The position numbers and the translations under genes were made by a program. The notes beneath the pieces are model-generated. The model saw only the letters and a list, made by a program, of their open reading frames with translations. It made no database searches and had not been told where the DNA came from. From Lepidurus packardi (Eukaryota; Arthropoda; Branchiopoda; Notostraca; Triopsidae): 64,000 nucleotides of DNA. Location: positions 4,774,001-4,838,000 of the forward strand of contig JAKZAN010000005.1 in the NCBI GenBank assembly GCA_023053545.1. Direction: 5' to 3'. Of the stretch, positions 1-13,099 are shown piece after piece (position 1 is the first letter of the stretch; each line of letters begins with the position of its first letter).

Positions 1-283
1 TACCAATCCATAGCTGAATTAATGCCAGCGTTGGCCTATATTTGGTCCAGTAAACTGGGATACTCAAGATCAATAACAGCCACCGACACAACAAGGCAAG
101 CAAGACCTACATATCGTGGCCTGTATTGTAGAAACAAACCCCCAACTTTCCCTCACTGTTATGCTGTACCGTAAGCTAAAAACTCTAGGAATACACGCCC
201 TATGTGAAGTGCTAGTTCTGTTTATATTGTAGGAAAAAGGAAAAAAATAAAAAGTGTTGTAAAAATAAACGAAGACTACTTTC

Positions 284-484
284 TTAAGGCGCCCAGGAAG
301 ACAAGCCAGCATTTTCGAGGTCTTTTTGGAGCACGGGGTCGTCGACACAGCCGAAGCTGTTTTGTTCTTCGTCTTCAGCTTGGACATGCTTCAATTTTAC
401 TAACACGCCTCCAACGGTAAAACCAGAAGTATTGTAAACTTTTAAACTTCTTGTCTTGTAAAGACAACTAGGACAAAACTGGCA
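284..484 (-). other. Unassigned open frame, possible terminal exon
   Basis: A minus-strand frame is open from just after a TGA at 485-487 to a TAA at 284-286, with no internal ATG. Its translation looks protein-like: a CPSCLYK stretch, then an acidic segment (AEDEEQNSFG) and the C-terminus LENAGLSSWAP. A CCAG acceptor-like site lies at the upstream end, but its pyrimidine tract is poor. It does not resemble the C-terminus of OXR1/TLDc proteins. It could be the last exon of an unrelated gene, an alternative OXR1 tail, or chance, since the other two frames are also fairly open. Confidence 0.2.
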
Positions 485-1005
485 TCACAGATAGATCACA
501 TTTCACCCAAAGTCGATGTCCGTAAACAAGCTATTTAGGGGTTCAATACACACGATGCTGCGCAGCTTTGCTCCATTTTTGTATATCGAGACACCTATCC
601 TTTTGTTTTAACGAATCGAATTTGGTTCTAAAAAGGGCAAAACACACGGTTAAAAAAACAGAACAGAAATTCGACTGCAATGGACAGTGCTTGTCCTTCC
701 CTATCTGCCAACTGTGTTGTTTACGGAGCCAAGGGGAAGTGGAGTCCCACACCACAAGTAGCGTTATCCCTTTCTCTCTCTAGCTCTTTAGCTATTGAGG
801 GCTCTCTCACTCTACAAGCTGTTCGGACTCGGGCTTCCACGCTTGGGGGTGTGCAATTTTCCTGGTTCTACGCAAAACCCCGCCTATTCTCGTTGCAACA
901 CATGGGTGACAGCTCATTCGACAGGTATGCCTATGCCTTGTGCTATAACGAGTTTTGCAGAAAGGCTGGACTATGGATATACGGTTGTTTTCCTAGCTAG
1001 AGGTC

Positions 1006-1064
1006 ACTTTAGGTCATTGCTTGAATGACTTTAGGTCATTGCTTGAATGACTTTAGGTCATTGC
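1006..1064. repeat. 22-bp tandem repeat, about 2.7 copies
   Basis: The word actttaggtcattgc recurs at 1006, 1028 and 1050 with an exact 22-bp period. The third copy breaks off after the shared core. It is a short non-coding minisatellite. Confidence 0.9.
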
Positions 1065-1761
1065 ATTGAGAAGTGCCGACGAGGACAAATTATGAATGCC
1101 TAGTATGTACTAAAATTACTATTATTTGCTATTGCTAAAATTACTAGTATGTGCTAGAACAAAATTCGTGACGGCGCATGCTAGTTACTAACGACCGGGC
1201 GAGTCCATTCTACGTGATTTTACGTCGGAATAACTTAATAATCACACTCTAATACAACTAGGTGAATAAGAACGAAAAAAGCCCATACAATCGAACCATT
1301 AACGATGAAAAACTATTCGTGATTATGGTAGCAAATCTAAAAGTGCGCGATACTCTTTTCAAGGAACGTTTGGGTGAGATAACACCGAGTTTTTGGTCTA
1401 CAACGAGTACTACTGCCCACCTCTTCGGTATCTTCTGACACGGTGTGGTTTTTAATCAAGTGAATGAGGCGTACGTACGGCGCTTTTGCTGCCTATTATG
1501 GAAAGTTTAAATGTCCAGCAAACATAAAACGGTTTGGCGGCAAACATAAAATTTAGACAAGTATGGATGGTTAGGAAAGATAACGGTTTCGAAATGAGTC
1601 CTATGGGCGAATGTAGGAAGGAACAAAACAAAGCCCTCAATTCCCCAGTCGTGGAAATCAGTGGGTAAAAGATGAGAAATGGATTGACAAGAGGGAAAAA
1701 ATTAACAATGCTTCCCCATGCCAAGGCTGTAATTAAAAGGTACACTGGAAAAAGGCTTTAC

Positions 1762-4700
1762 CTCCCAAGATTCCTTGGCGATGTCTCCAATATCGTTTCC
1801 TCGTTCTTCATCATCACCACCCTCCTCCTCCTCCGTGTCTTTGTCTTTGCCTGCATCCTTCTTGGACCGTCTTTTCCGTGTCGCTTTGCTTCGCACCTGG
1901 AAGTCCGTCGGTTCATCCCACAGTTCGGTATCCGACTCAATCAGCAAGAAACCACGCTGGCCTGCCTCAACAACATCAATTTCGCCGTACACATTTGGCG
2001 TCCATAACAAAAAGAACCGAAATAGATTATCCGCCCTAGGTAAAAGCAAAACAAAAACACGCAATTAGTCTTTTCATTAGTAAATTTGTCTTTTATTAAT
2101 TAGTCCAAAGTTCAGATACATACCTATCTCTAGGAATACTAAACCAATACTCCGGTCGCATCTTCTTTTTGCCGTACGACATCAGAGGTGTTGAATGAGA
2201 AATCTTTTTGTTCAGGGGTTTACCCATCCGAATTCGTAAGTACAATGGCGGATCTTCACACGCTTGGGCCGGTTTGGGAATCAGTTCTACAACAATTTTG
2301 TTTTATTAAAAACGGTCCTTGTTTGGCATAGTTACTTTGCTTTTTTCCTACAAATAAAAACATCGAAACCAGCCTGTACGTGCTGTCTAATACATAATAA
2401 AATTCAGAAGTTCTACAAAATAATAAAGGCGAAATTGTCAGGACAGAAAAGCTGAAAGGGGCAAAAGGAAGAAGCAACTACTATGTCGTGTGTTACATAC
2501 CCACGTAATCAAGGATAGGGAACTGTGGGGCGTGAACTTCCCAAGGTAGCAAGAAATAACAAATTATTTCCATAATTAGCCGCTCGACTAGCTAACTTAA
2601 TTCAGTCAGATTCATCAAAGCAGCTGCTACTGCCAGGCAGAACAACAAACATACCGAATTTGGTGGAAGTGGAAAGCACCCAACTCAACCACCCAACCAA
2701 GTTCTATGTTTAAACTACAGCTAATTAAAATTGTCTTATAAGCTTGACTACTTGCATTTGAACTCAACTTGCCTTGCAAGTAAACAAACATGACCTGAAA
2801 AAAATACTAAACAAAGAAAAAAATATTTAAACTTACTGTCAAATGAAGCGAAAAGCTCTGGAACATCGTCCACCGATACCATGCTGCGATATCCCATTTT
2901 GGCCGTTGTTGGGGCACTGGAAGGCGAAGCTTTAAGTACCGCACGCCCAGGCCGTGCCGTTACTTCACTGGTGTTGGACGCACGTCTAAAAAGTACGCAA
3001 AAAAAGAAAACGTTAACATATCTGACTGAAGCTAAAATTTTAAGAAAAATCTAAAAGTGAAAATATCATGCAAAAAACAGCATACATGCCAAAACCCCCA
3101 TTACTAATGTGACTATTGTCCTAACTTACCTGACGCCCGTCTCCGAGAGTATTTTGGCCGTTGCCCCGTATTCTTTGAGATCACGCACCTTAGCACACTC
3201 TTCCGGTGCTCGCGTGAACAACCCACTGCTAAAGTCCACAAAATAACGAGGAGAACTACTCCATTACCATACATGCGCCACAATTTAAATAAGAAAATAT
3301 AAAATAAAAAAATGAGAAAAAACTGAATGAGAAAAACAACGAAAAAGCTAGATTCAAAAAAGCAGCTTCTCTTAAAAATGAACGAAACTACTAACTGTAT
3401 GTTTCCATTCAATAAAATAAAAACTGGACTTTACCTGGAAAATACACGGGAGAAAACTGACTCGGAAGGAGCTTGTTCACTGGTCTGAGTCCCACCAGGG
3501 TCTTTGTCCGAACTGAAACTTTCGCCCATCCAAACCAGAGGATAAGAAAGTCGTTTTAACATCTACATTTGAGAAACCGTTTAGGAAAATCCCAAAGAAA
3601 TATTTTTTAAAAAGTCTAAGGAAGTATACTTTTTGGCCTCGACTCTCTGGCGAAGATGAGGAAGGAGGCGTGCCATCTTGCGAGGTTTCAGAACCGCCCG
3701 GGACAAAGCGGGAATTTCGTGCATGGCTGCGGTTGCCGCCTGCACTGATATGCCTTGCTCGGGCTTGATTGGCAATGCCTATGGGATCCGTAACGGAAGG
3801 TTTTTCTTCCAAACTGCGCGTAAAGGTTTCTTCGTGTTCCAAACTGGTATCTTCCTTGGACCGCGTACTGGGTTCGCTTCCTTTCGGAGCAATAAGGAGC
3901 AACGCGAAGGGGTCCTTCGGTTTGAATTCATCTTCGCCCATTTTCTCAACCGAACTTGCTGAACTAGTCGAATTAACGAGCCTGGATTGCTCTTCTTCAG
4001 AAGATAAGCGCTCCGAAGGAGATGCGCCACTCTCCGAATCCATTTTCACTTGGAGACGGATTACGTGCTCCTGGTCCTCTGGTTTGGTTTCCGGGACACA
4101 CTCAATGATCGTGGCCAAGTTGGGCGAGGTTCCTGGCATGGGAAACGAGGAATCTTTCGACTCGCCTATTTCTTCCAAGGCAATCAACGCGCTGGAAGAA
4201 GGGCTGAAATCGGATAGACACAAGTTGGCCAGCAAAGGGTTGACAGTTTCACTGAGTTGCCTCGTTAACGCAGAAACGCGAGTACCGCTGCTTTGGCTCG
4301 ACTCTTCTCCTAGCTCCAAGGTTTGGGTTTGAGACTCCGTTTGATTCTCGTCGTTTATTGCTTCGTTTAGCTGAAGAGCTATTTGGTCCAATTGTTCCTG
4401 AGGTTGACTGTTTAGGTTCTCAACTGAAGTTTCAACCTGAGCTTGGTTAGTTTGAGCCCCAAGCACGTACTTCTTATACAGCGGGCAATCCAACGGGTAA
4501 TACAAGTCGGGTTTGGTGACTTCTATTGACCTGCACAAAAAAAGAATCAAAATCAATGCTACCTTGGGGTCCCAAGACGATTTCTTTTACTTGTTGGGCG
4601 AAACATCACTTAATCGCATATGGGCAATGTCAGGGTACAATCCTGCACTGGCTACGCACTCCAGGGGTGCAATAACTCCATATTTTTCAGGTCCATTTTC

Positions 4701-7700
4701 GATCACCAAGGGGTCAGATACGTTGGGATCAAACATGAGTGCATTCGGCGTAACCAAGAGAACTCCCGCTACGACACCCTAAAAACCACATAGCAACCAA
4801 GAAAACATTCAGCTCAAAATGACTTCCATAATGGTCTTTCCTTCCTGTGGCCAACTGTCTTTTACCTGTCCATCGGTGATGTGACGCACGTTAATCTTTA
4901 AAAATTTGTCATACGCCTCTCGATCTTGGATCCGTTCTTCCTCTAAAGACAGGGGGACTTCTGTGCTATTGAGCTCCATTTCGGTACTCGAGCCATGGCC
5001 TCCTGATTGCGTGCTGCCCCACAGGGAACTCAGCGGATCTCGGCGACAAATACGCGGCGAGCCTGGAGCTCGTATACTTTCCAATACAGCTATTAATTGA
5101 TATTTAAAAGAAGGTTAATTTTTTATTCATTCTTGGACAGAAAACACAAAAAAACACACCTGACTCTTGAGGAGTTTCTTTAGGAGGAGTGCCAAATCCC
5201 GTAGACCCATCTTTTTCCACCGGTTGGTTAGAAGGACTGGTCGGTGTGGATCTTCCGGCCGCAGCCACGTCTTCGCTCGCCTCTTCAACTTTGTGAGGCA
5301 CATACAAAACCTGACCCGGAAAAAGCAATCGTGCTGATAGACGATTCAATGCGGCCAACTCTGAAGGTGTGGTATCAAAACGAGCGGCTAAGCTGGTCAA
5401 TGTATCTGAAGCTTGAACCTAAAGATTATGGAATAAACCAAAAACAAAAACAATAGAGAATAATAATAGTAACGATAATAAAATAATAATACGTAATAAT
5501 AAAATAACAATACGAAAGGCCAAAAGATTACTTTCTATAATGTTTAATAAAAAATAGTAGTAGGTTATTACCGTATACATTGTAGTGTCCTCGGGAGGCA
5601 GTTTCAGAGTACTGCCGGATCCGCTTGACCTTCTGTCACCAGTAGGCGTGGTTGGGCGTGGCCCAAAACTAGAACTTCGCGTTTCTTCTTCATCTTCTGC
5701 ACAAGACGAGAAGCAAACGGAAACTTAGCTTACACATCGAGAAGGAGAACAGAGAGGCAGACAATGCCGAAAGCCAAGACTGAAATGTAAGGCAAAAATC
5801 CCTCACATTTTTCGATCTGATTTCTTCAGAGAGGGAAAAACCCGGAAACCGAACCGAATAGATACACACGCGGAAGCTGTCGACTATTGATTTTGAACTT
5901 AGTTGTGGGGGAGACAGGCTCAGCAAAAGCAAAATTACCCACAGTAGTTTTCTATTACTAGGCGGAGCTACACTGGCGAGGGGGAGGGGGGGGGGGGGGG
6001 GGGGGGCAAGGCGGGAAGGGTAACAGGACTGGCAAGACAGGAGACGAAAATCGGGTGTAGCTTCTTTTGGCACTTTGACAAAGATCTCACGAATCCTCTC
6101 TTGCGAATAAGAGAAAGCCAAACGTGAGAAATCCTAGCAGTCAAGCCACCACTAAGCACGCTGCGACGGCCTATGCAAATGGAACTGCTTCCTGGGGTAA
6201 TGTCATTATTGATCCTTCGTGGCTTATGTTTTCTAAAACAGAATAAGACTGTTGAGAGTCTCCCAGGAAGTTGGAGAAACTGTCCCCCTCTCATAGATTA
6301 CTTGTGCTTGGATTCGGCCCCCTTACGGTAGCGTATGGCAACACTCCAAAACTCGCAACAAAAAAAAAAAAAGAAAGGGCTATCGGGGTATGCGCACTTA
6401 CTTGAATGGTTCGTGCTACTGGCACCGCCAAATCGATTGAAAACATCCGCATCCAAAGCGGCAACTAAGCTCTGGTCCACGCTACGACTCTTGGTCCTGT
6501 AAACAGCAACGTAAACAAAGTTACCAAAAGGGAAAAATACAAAGATATTATGAATACGTTATATTATGAATACAGTTCCATCTAGAATAATGCAGTTCCA
6601 CCTAGATTATTCTATTATGTATATCACAAGGCCTACGGAGAGAACAGATAAAGAAAAGATACAAGTCCAGGTGTGTGTAGTGCATAGGCTTCTAAAATGC
6701 GGACGTGCTCTTGATCACGCATCCTTATTTTTCGCCACGCAAAACAGAAGTCTTCTTGCGAGCTTCTGGAGCTAACTGCGACGAAAGCTTTTGGGCTTGT
6801 CGACCTCAAAATTCGAACTTAAAACCTTCGTGACATGCAATGTCATCATGTTGTAAAAGTTCTGTACCGTGTGGGTTTACCAGCAAAACATGACCGACAT
6901 AACTTTGAACTCTGGTTTCCCTTTTCCCATTAAAACCTTTTAAGTAGGTCACAAACTCAGGTAGAGAATAAAATTCCAATCTCTCCCTTTTTTGGGTGGA
7001 AAAAAATTGGCTTCTGTTAATTACTTTTGATTTCGTTTCCTACAAGACTTTCGGGTTGGTTAATTTCGTTTTACCATTGTCCACGTTTTAAGGCCAGCGC
7101 TGAGTCACACTGAATAAAATGCGAGCTGCGGTGTTTGTGCCTTTTCCAAATAGTGAAACGAGTCACATCAAATTCCGACTGAGACGGCATAACATACGGC
7201 ATTACTCTAGTAGGATGATCACTCTGAAGGGGTTTAATGTAAACACAATAAACAATGCGGAAACCACGTTACATAGAGCATAGCGTACGGAGTATATAAA
7301 AGTAAACTGAAACACCTTGATCACGGCGAGTACAAGGCGAACTGGTCCGGAATACCTGGGAGAGCTGGCACTTGGCTTAAAAGCTCAGGAAGTCTTAACC
7401 AACTGTTAAGAGTGTTGCAGCGTTTTTCCCACCACGGCCTTGAGAAATCTCGCAGCATTTAAGCAAACTATGGACTAGACGGACTTGCAATCATTGTTGC
7501 ACTGTAACATTCAGGGAAGACCCTGGCTCCGCCTTATAAGGAATGTCAGCCCTCCGGCAAAGGACTCGTTTCTAGTTCAAACACGGCAGGAAGTTCTCCC
7601 CATGGTCAAATTCCGTGCTGACCATGCAATGGATATGCAAATACATTTAATATCAACCATGCGAGTATGACGGATCTGGTCGTTAGTCGCGTGAATGAAC

Positions 7701-10700
7701 CCAAATAGGCAAGATCCACGGACAAAACTGTGTGTGATTTAAGTTGAATGGGTGAATCCACAAGGGAAAAAGTCCTAAGACGACGCTGGCTTAACTTGGT
7801 TTTATTTACATTTAATGTCCTGAACAGAATCTACGGCTTGCAATGCGGGGAACATTTAACGTGCTATATAACCCTCTACAGCGGCTTCATGAAGAAAAAA
7901 AAAGACAACTGGGACTTGAACAACAACTCTACCTGTCAAGATTAACGGATTTTGCACGATCGCCCGAAAAACTCTTCCTCTGACGTGACCGTTTGGTATC
8001 TTTCCGTTTTGGAGTTATTGGAGCGTTGTTATCGTCTCCCAAGGTATTTGAACCCGAATCAGCGGCCAAGGGTTGATCGCTTTCACCTTCATTTTTCCGC
8101 AAGACACTGCGAGCAGTCTTGCGAACGTTTTCCAACCGTGTCCGGAAAGATTTGAACTCCCTGGCGTTGGCAAACAGGTTGGGATCAGGCTCCTTCGACC
8201 CGAGAGCAATGGACGCGCTTCTTCGTCGAACGATCGGTTCTACGTTAACGACAATGGCGGACAAGGCTAATTCCATTACCGTTGGCATAGCCAGTACAGC
8301 TGACTCGGGCGATAACGTCGGCCGTGATTCGTGATGGACTTGGACACCTTCGGGTAGGACTTCTAAAGCAATTGGCGTTGGATTTAGCAGCGTCGGTGGA
8401 GAAGTTGGCTGGGAAGCCTTAGGACGCCGCGGGTATCGACGTTGGACTTCCTCAAAGTCGTTTTTCGTCTGCGAACTTACACCCACCGATCGTCGGCGCC
8501 GGGAGAGACCGGTTGTAAGATTCGGAGTGGAACTACTGGAACTTCGCGACTCTGATTTAGAGCGCTGTCGATAATGACTTTTCCTGGCGAAGTTCTGCCT
8601 TTGTGACGTTGAAAATTGTGGGTTGACGGAAGCGGGTACCGCTGGTGGTAATGACGGTGTTACAGTATAGGAATCCTTTGATTCTGTAGGTAAAGAATCG
8701 GAATCGTCCGAGCTAGGAGAGGCAAGATTCAGAGATGAACCTCGAGTTTCGGATTTGGATCGGGGACGGAAGTTGGGAAAAGAAAATTTGCGAAATACTT
8801 TAGTAGGAGACTCCGTTTTGCTCGGATCGGGACTTGCCGGATCTGGGGCAGCAGTCTGGGCATTACTTGCGTTGCTGGAACCGGCAACTGAACTTCGACG
8901 TTTGGTTAAGAAGTTCGAAAGAGTTGGACGTTTGTTTTCGGAACGCGAGCGCGGACGAAAGAATTGATTAATGCGCGACTTGGTAGTGATGCTTTTACTA
9001 TTGATTTCACTAGAAGAGCTCGCAGCCAACCGCTCAAGCGACTTTGCCATGATGAGGTTGTCTGTATTTTCAGTTGGAGAAAACATCCGCCCAACATCCA
9101 TTTCCTGGGTGGACAATTGCTCCAAGTTAAGGCTGTTTTGACTGCCGTATGCCGGAGATGGCCCAAAGTCTGGCGAATTTGTTGGCGCTTCTCTTCCCAG
9201 AAATTCCGTAAAAGAGGCAAATGCATCCACCTCTGGCTGCGACCGAGGAAAGGGAAAACTTTGCAAACTTTCGGTACGTTTCATAGGACCCACTACAACG
9301 TCACACTGATACCTTTCGGTCTCCGACAAGTTTTGCTCGGATCTATACTTATCAGACTCTTTTTTCTTGCTCGATTTAAATAACAGGGCCGACCAAGTCT
9401 TAGGCGATTGCAAAGAAAAACGTCGATATTTCATTTTGACGATAGGCTGTTTTCCTAGTTCTATTCCACCTGAAACTGACATCACCGAATTTGAAGCACT
9501 CATCAGCAAACCGTGTTGACGCTACTTACGGCAGATGATAACTGATGACTTCAGTTGGACCTTAGAGTTCTCAACGATAGACCGACCAAAAACAGTCATT
9601 TTATTCTCCCAAACACGTCTATGCATATCAAGTCCAAGCCACATGATTTTAAGCACAAGAATCACCTGGAATGCTTAAGTATATTTTTCGTTCGAAAATC
9701 GAGTCCTATCCGGTCACAAGCTTCGATGCAACACAAATAATGTAGCCCTCCTTATTAATTATGCCAGCCAAGTTGAACGTGCTGAAATGAAGAGACGTCT
9801 ACTTAAGTCGCCTCTTTTGCTCTTGGCACCAACGCCATAGATACTGTATGTCGTGTAATCTGTTGCATAATGAAATAAGTTTTCCCTTCAAGTCGATCTC
9901 TATCAAACATGCTTGAAATCCAAGGCCTTGTAAGTTTAAGTAATCGGGGGTTTAAAACTTTACAACTTTCAATTTAGGCGAAAGAATCTATCGCTCATGG
10001 TTAAAAAGCGCCTCAAAACACGTACACTTCGTGAGCTACAGCAAAAAAGGGAGTTGGCATGACAATAACACAATTAGCGTTATAAGTTTTCAAACATGGT
10101 AGCCATCAAGAACTCTTCGTGAAACTCGAGAATGCTCAGTAGGATTCATCTTTCTTTTTGATTCCCACACACTTTTTTTTAAATGCCATTCACTTTTTAG
10201 ATTTTATTTACCGGCACTACGCAGCTCAGAAATCTTTGATATCGGATCTTATCACGTGCCAAGCTACAGACTCCTGATAAGGCAAGAAAAGCGCTAAGAG
10301 CTCCCTACGGAGTTGTAAACTTCCTTTAGGTACGACACTTAACTTTTCGAAAGCTTTCGAATGACTTTCTGTTCTTCAATGTTTGGGGGTAAATTCGCGT
10401 TTGCGCGAATTCTACCGGTATGTAAACCCCTGTACTGTATTTAAGTATGCATAGTAGGATAAGATAGGTATATTTACTCTTAAATCTTTTTATATCTTTT
10501 TGCTTCAAAATTCCCCTTTTTTCTTGGAAGAAGAAAGCATTACTAAGAAACCTAAAATCAGGCTACCGATCCCGTTCAGCAGAGCACCTTTGTTCGGTTA
10601 CCGTACAGTATTCATTATTGTGTCATTACGTTAAGATTGTGTCGCCCATCGTCGCCCCAAAACAGGCTTAAAGACGGCTTTGAATCCCCAATTGATCATT

Positions 10701-13099
10701 AAGAAACTTGTAGCTTTTTATTCGGATAAGAAATTATTCATCCTTAAGTGCGTAACTCCTCCTAATCAGGTAACAACCGAAGGAACGAAAGATTCCAAAT
10801 CGAGAATCCCCCATCTACGGCCATAAGACTTGCGGCAGTGTTTCGAACTACGTAAACACGAGGGAGCCAAACCTTCGGTTAATGTTGCATGTAAACACCC
10901 CTTATCAAAGCGCGTGAGTATATTTTCACTCTATTTTGATGCAGTCATCCGATACGAAGCTTCCTGAAAAAACTCACCCAAGATTTCTATTCAGAACGGT
11001 CGATAGCAAATTGGACTTTTTCTTCGGTTTGCTAGCTGGAGAGTCTTCGCTCAGATCATTCACCGAAGAACTTCGCCAAGGAATCGATTCCTGGGGACTC
11101 GGTGGACTCTTCGACCAACTCCACGAATCAGCTCGCTCTCGTCGAACTCGGGACTCGAATTCATTCCCATTCTTCTTATTGTCAAAGCTCTTGGCTCCTC
11201 TAGAACTTTCAACTGCTATCCTCGGTACTCCTTTAGCTTGGGCTACTTCTGCATTGTTTTCGTCTTCATCCTCTCCATCACCGGAATTCGGCTGCGGTAG
11301 CAGCGTTAACTTTGGCAAACGCTTACTGACGTCAAAAGAACGACTCCTGTGACTTCCTTCAGAAGGAACGTAGAGTTGCTTCCGACTTCGACTTTGTCGA
11401 TCAAAAACAGGAGCAGATTTATTCCATCCGTCCTCGCTGTTCACCTCCAGAAGTTTGGGCTCAACAATCCCGCCCACTAAATTCCCCAGTGATCGGCTCA
11501 GTGCCGCAACGCCCAGCATTTTCTTCCGTTGCGTCCCAGGTGTATCGAATCCTGATGAATTCCTTCGCTCAACAGATTGGGGCACGGTTAAATGTCTGCC
11601 GAACATGGTTGCAAAAGGAAAAAACTTCGCTCAGCTTTAAAAAACGAAAGGCAATTCCAGAAGCAAACACAAGCGTTGTTTACATGATGCTAGTCGTCAC
11701 TTGTTTTGCCTGGTTTAGTCTATGTTATATTCACTTAGAAGTCACGATTTAGGTCACTATAAACAAAAGATAAGCGCAGTAGAAACACTATTCGCCTGGG
11801 AGCTACGTTCTAAACTGGCCGCAACCGGTCTTTTAGGAATATGCGACTTGTATTACTAGTCTTAATAAACCGAAATTCACTATCAGCTGATGAAAACGTT
11901 GTTGAAGCGTAGTCTGAAAGAACGTCCCCTCTCCTTAGTACTAGTATGTGGCAGGTTCTTCTGTCTGGGTTCAGGAAGTAGAAGAGACGGTGGCACCTAG
12001 TTGAGTTTTGGAAAGCTATGTGGATTGTAGGTTCACTTGGCTTATGAAAAGAGTTTTTTAAACTCTTTCAAAAGTAAAACAACAAACTTAGTGGTAACAC
12101 TCAAACTTCGTCTCTCATGCAAACTGAGGTGTAAAACGACTGCCGTCAAATTCCGAACGACCACTTTCACTGTATGTCTCGTTCTTGCATCATGCAAAGC
12201 AAACTCCAAGTACGACCATAAAAGTGGACCAGCGTAAACGAGTTTGGGAAGTGGGGAAAAAATTCTTTGTAGGATTAAAGACACCCAGGGAGGTCTACAA
12301 ATGACCAGCGACTCGCCGGCTAATCGCAGGTAAGTTATTATAGTTACAAGTGATCAAATCAAAAATTGATAACGTTGTCTTGGTTTTTATCAACAATAGC
12401 CTTTGATAAAATCAATTCAGCCTTCTTTGGTAGTTGGTTACGAACTAAAAACGAGACTTGTAAGTTCTCACAGCAGTTCCGTTCAGCTTCTTGATTTAAA
12501 GATCGAGTTATTCCAATACTGTGTACGTTGTTGTGTACCCTAGGACACGAAACTCGGGATATTCAGAGTCTTGTTGACCTTCCTTTTTAGCTCGCAGTGT
12601 TTCAAAACAACCGCACCTTCGTACTGCGAACATCCGACTTTGGCAAAGAACTGCCAGTTTCCTTTCTATTCTTTCTCTTGCTTTTTTTCTTCATGCAATT
12701 TCTTTCCCTATACGGTCCTATCTGGACCTCATATTGAATGCGTGTTAGTAATCGTAGTATATTATAAAGCCTAAGTTGCAACACCTGTGCTGTGTCATCA
12801 GTACACGTCAGCGGCAACTGGCTACAGTCAGTTTAGTTTTGCATTTCACTATCATGTAAGCGAGAAAAATGGAAACTGCGCTCCCCTGTCTCCAGAATTT
12901 GTTGTTCTGAGGAAGAGGAAGAAATCAGATCTTTATTAGCAGAGGCCTGCCATTCTTCTCGCTTACACGTTGTTTATTGGCACAACGGCAATTAGCTCTT
13001 GTATGCTTACTGCCATGATGAGATGCCATCCTTCAATCGATCCTTGATGGATCGCTGACGGCGTGGTAGTTCAGCAGCACCAGCGGTGGGTTCCGTCAT
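1762..13099 (-). CDS. OXR1: OXR1/mustard-like oxidation resistance protein, 3' partial, three alternative first exons
   Basis: TLDc-family protein protecting against oxidative stress. Common exons, minus order: 6496-6402, 5696-5572, 5418-5160, 5089-4866, 4778-4591, 4530-3630, 3562-3435, 3228-3130, 2985-2837, 2286-2124, 2035-1762; all phases agree. The LysM domain (MYTVQASDTLTSLAARF to GQVLYVP) spans exons 5696-5572 and 5418-5160. A GRAM-like segment (YDKFLKINVRHITDGQ, then GVVAGVLLVTPNALMFDPN) spans 5089-4591. The 901-bp exon is a Ser/Glu-rich linker. PPLYLRIRMGKPL and EYWFSIPRDR are the conserved approach to TLDc. The TLDc core itself is not found; the last visible exon ends in phase 0 at 1762, so the gene should continue left of the window. 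Three alternative first exons (13099-13011, 11606-10978, 9503-7933) all splice in phase 2 to the acceptor at 6496. Family call is secure; isoform structure is inferred. Confidence 0.85.
5986..6006. repeat. Poly-G tract (21 G)
   Basis: An uninterrupted run of 21 G within an OXR1 intron. On the transcribed minus strand it is poly-C. Its length should be treated as uncertain because sequencing of such runs is error-prone. Confidence 0.85.
6497..7932 (-). other. OXR1 intron
   Basis: Lies between the 523-codon first exon and the common exon. No frame with protein-like composition and splice signals was found. Confidence 0.5.
7933..9503 (-). CDS. OXR1: OXR1 alternative first exon, long Ser/Arg-rich isoform
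   Basis: Open from ATG at 9503, with an in-frame TAG 15 bp upstream, to a CAG|GTAGAG donor after 7933. It encodes 523 codons plus two bases. The product is basic and disordered, with repeated RPRSRSENKR / RPRSKSETRG / RQRSKSESRS motifs that look like kinase or SH3-type docking sites. It has no recognised domain. The phase-2 end joins in frame to the common exon at 6496. If not spliced it would stop immediately at TAG, so a separate intronless gene is the alternative. Confidence 0.65.
9504..10977 (-). other. OXR1 intron / candidate internal promoter region
   Basis: No coding signal recognised. The part just above 9503 should hold the 5'UTR and promoter of the downstream alternative first exon. 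No clear TATA box was picked out. Confidence 0.4.
10978..11606 (-). CDS. OXR1: OXR1 alternative first exon, middle
   Basis: Starts at ATG 11606 (MFGRHLTVPQ) and ends at a strong GTGAGT donor. It gives 209 codons plus two bases, phase 2, matching the acceptor at 6496. The translation is Ser- and charge-rich (RSFDVSKRLPKL, KKKSNLLSTVLNRNLG) and disordered, similar in style to the 9503-7933 exon. Unspliced reading stops one codon past the donor, which supports a spliced exon. Confidence 0.65.
11607..13010 (-). other. OXR1 intron / candidate internal promoter region
   Basis: No coding signal recognised between the short and middle first exons. The zone above 11606 would be the 5' region of the middle isoform. 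Confidence 0.4.
13011..13099 (-). CDS. OXR1: OXR1 alternative first exon, short
   Basis: ATG at 13099 opens 29 codons plus two bases (MTEPTAGAAELPRRQR, then a KDRLKDGISSW end) before a GTAAGC donor at 13010-13005. The phase is 2, as in the two downstream first exons. Joined to 6496 it restores Gln and continues TKSRSVDQ. The evidence is phase, donor and start; no homologous N-terminus was recognised, so it is less certain than the longer alternatives. Confidence 0.5.

Larger units (their letters stand above)
1..1761. other. Left-edge non-coding stretch
   Basis: No reading frame here resembles the TLDc core expected to follow the last recognisable OXR1 exon. The stretch is therefore read as intron or 3' region of that minus-strand gene. 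It holds a 22-bp tandem repeat and one open minus frame, both listed separately. Other open frames have no recognisable composition or splice context. Confidence 0.5.

Noticed and set aside
680..1028. Plus-strand frames of 77 and 106 codons
   Set aside because: No protein-like features; they run into the 22-bp tandem repeat.
1006..1064. Possible CRISPR-like array
   Set aside because: Fewer than three full units with no variable spacers, in a eukaryotic context; a simple tandem repeat.
3678..4332. Long plus-strand frames across 3.7-4.3 kb
   Set aside because: Antisense of the 901-bp OXR1 exon, whose phases match its neighbours.
8119..9383. Plus-strand and secondary minus frames
   Set aside because: Shadows of the 523-codon OXR1 first exon.
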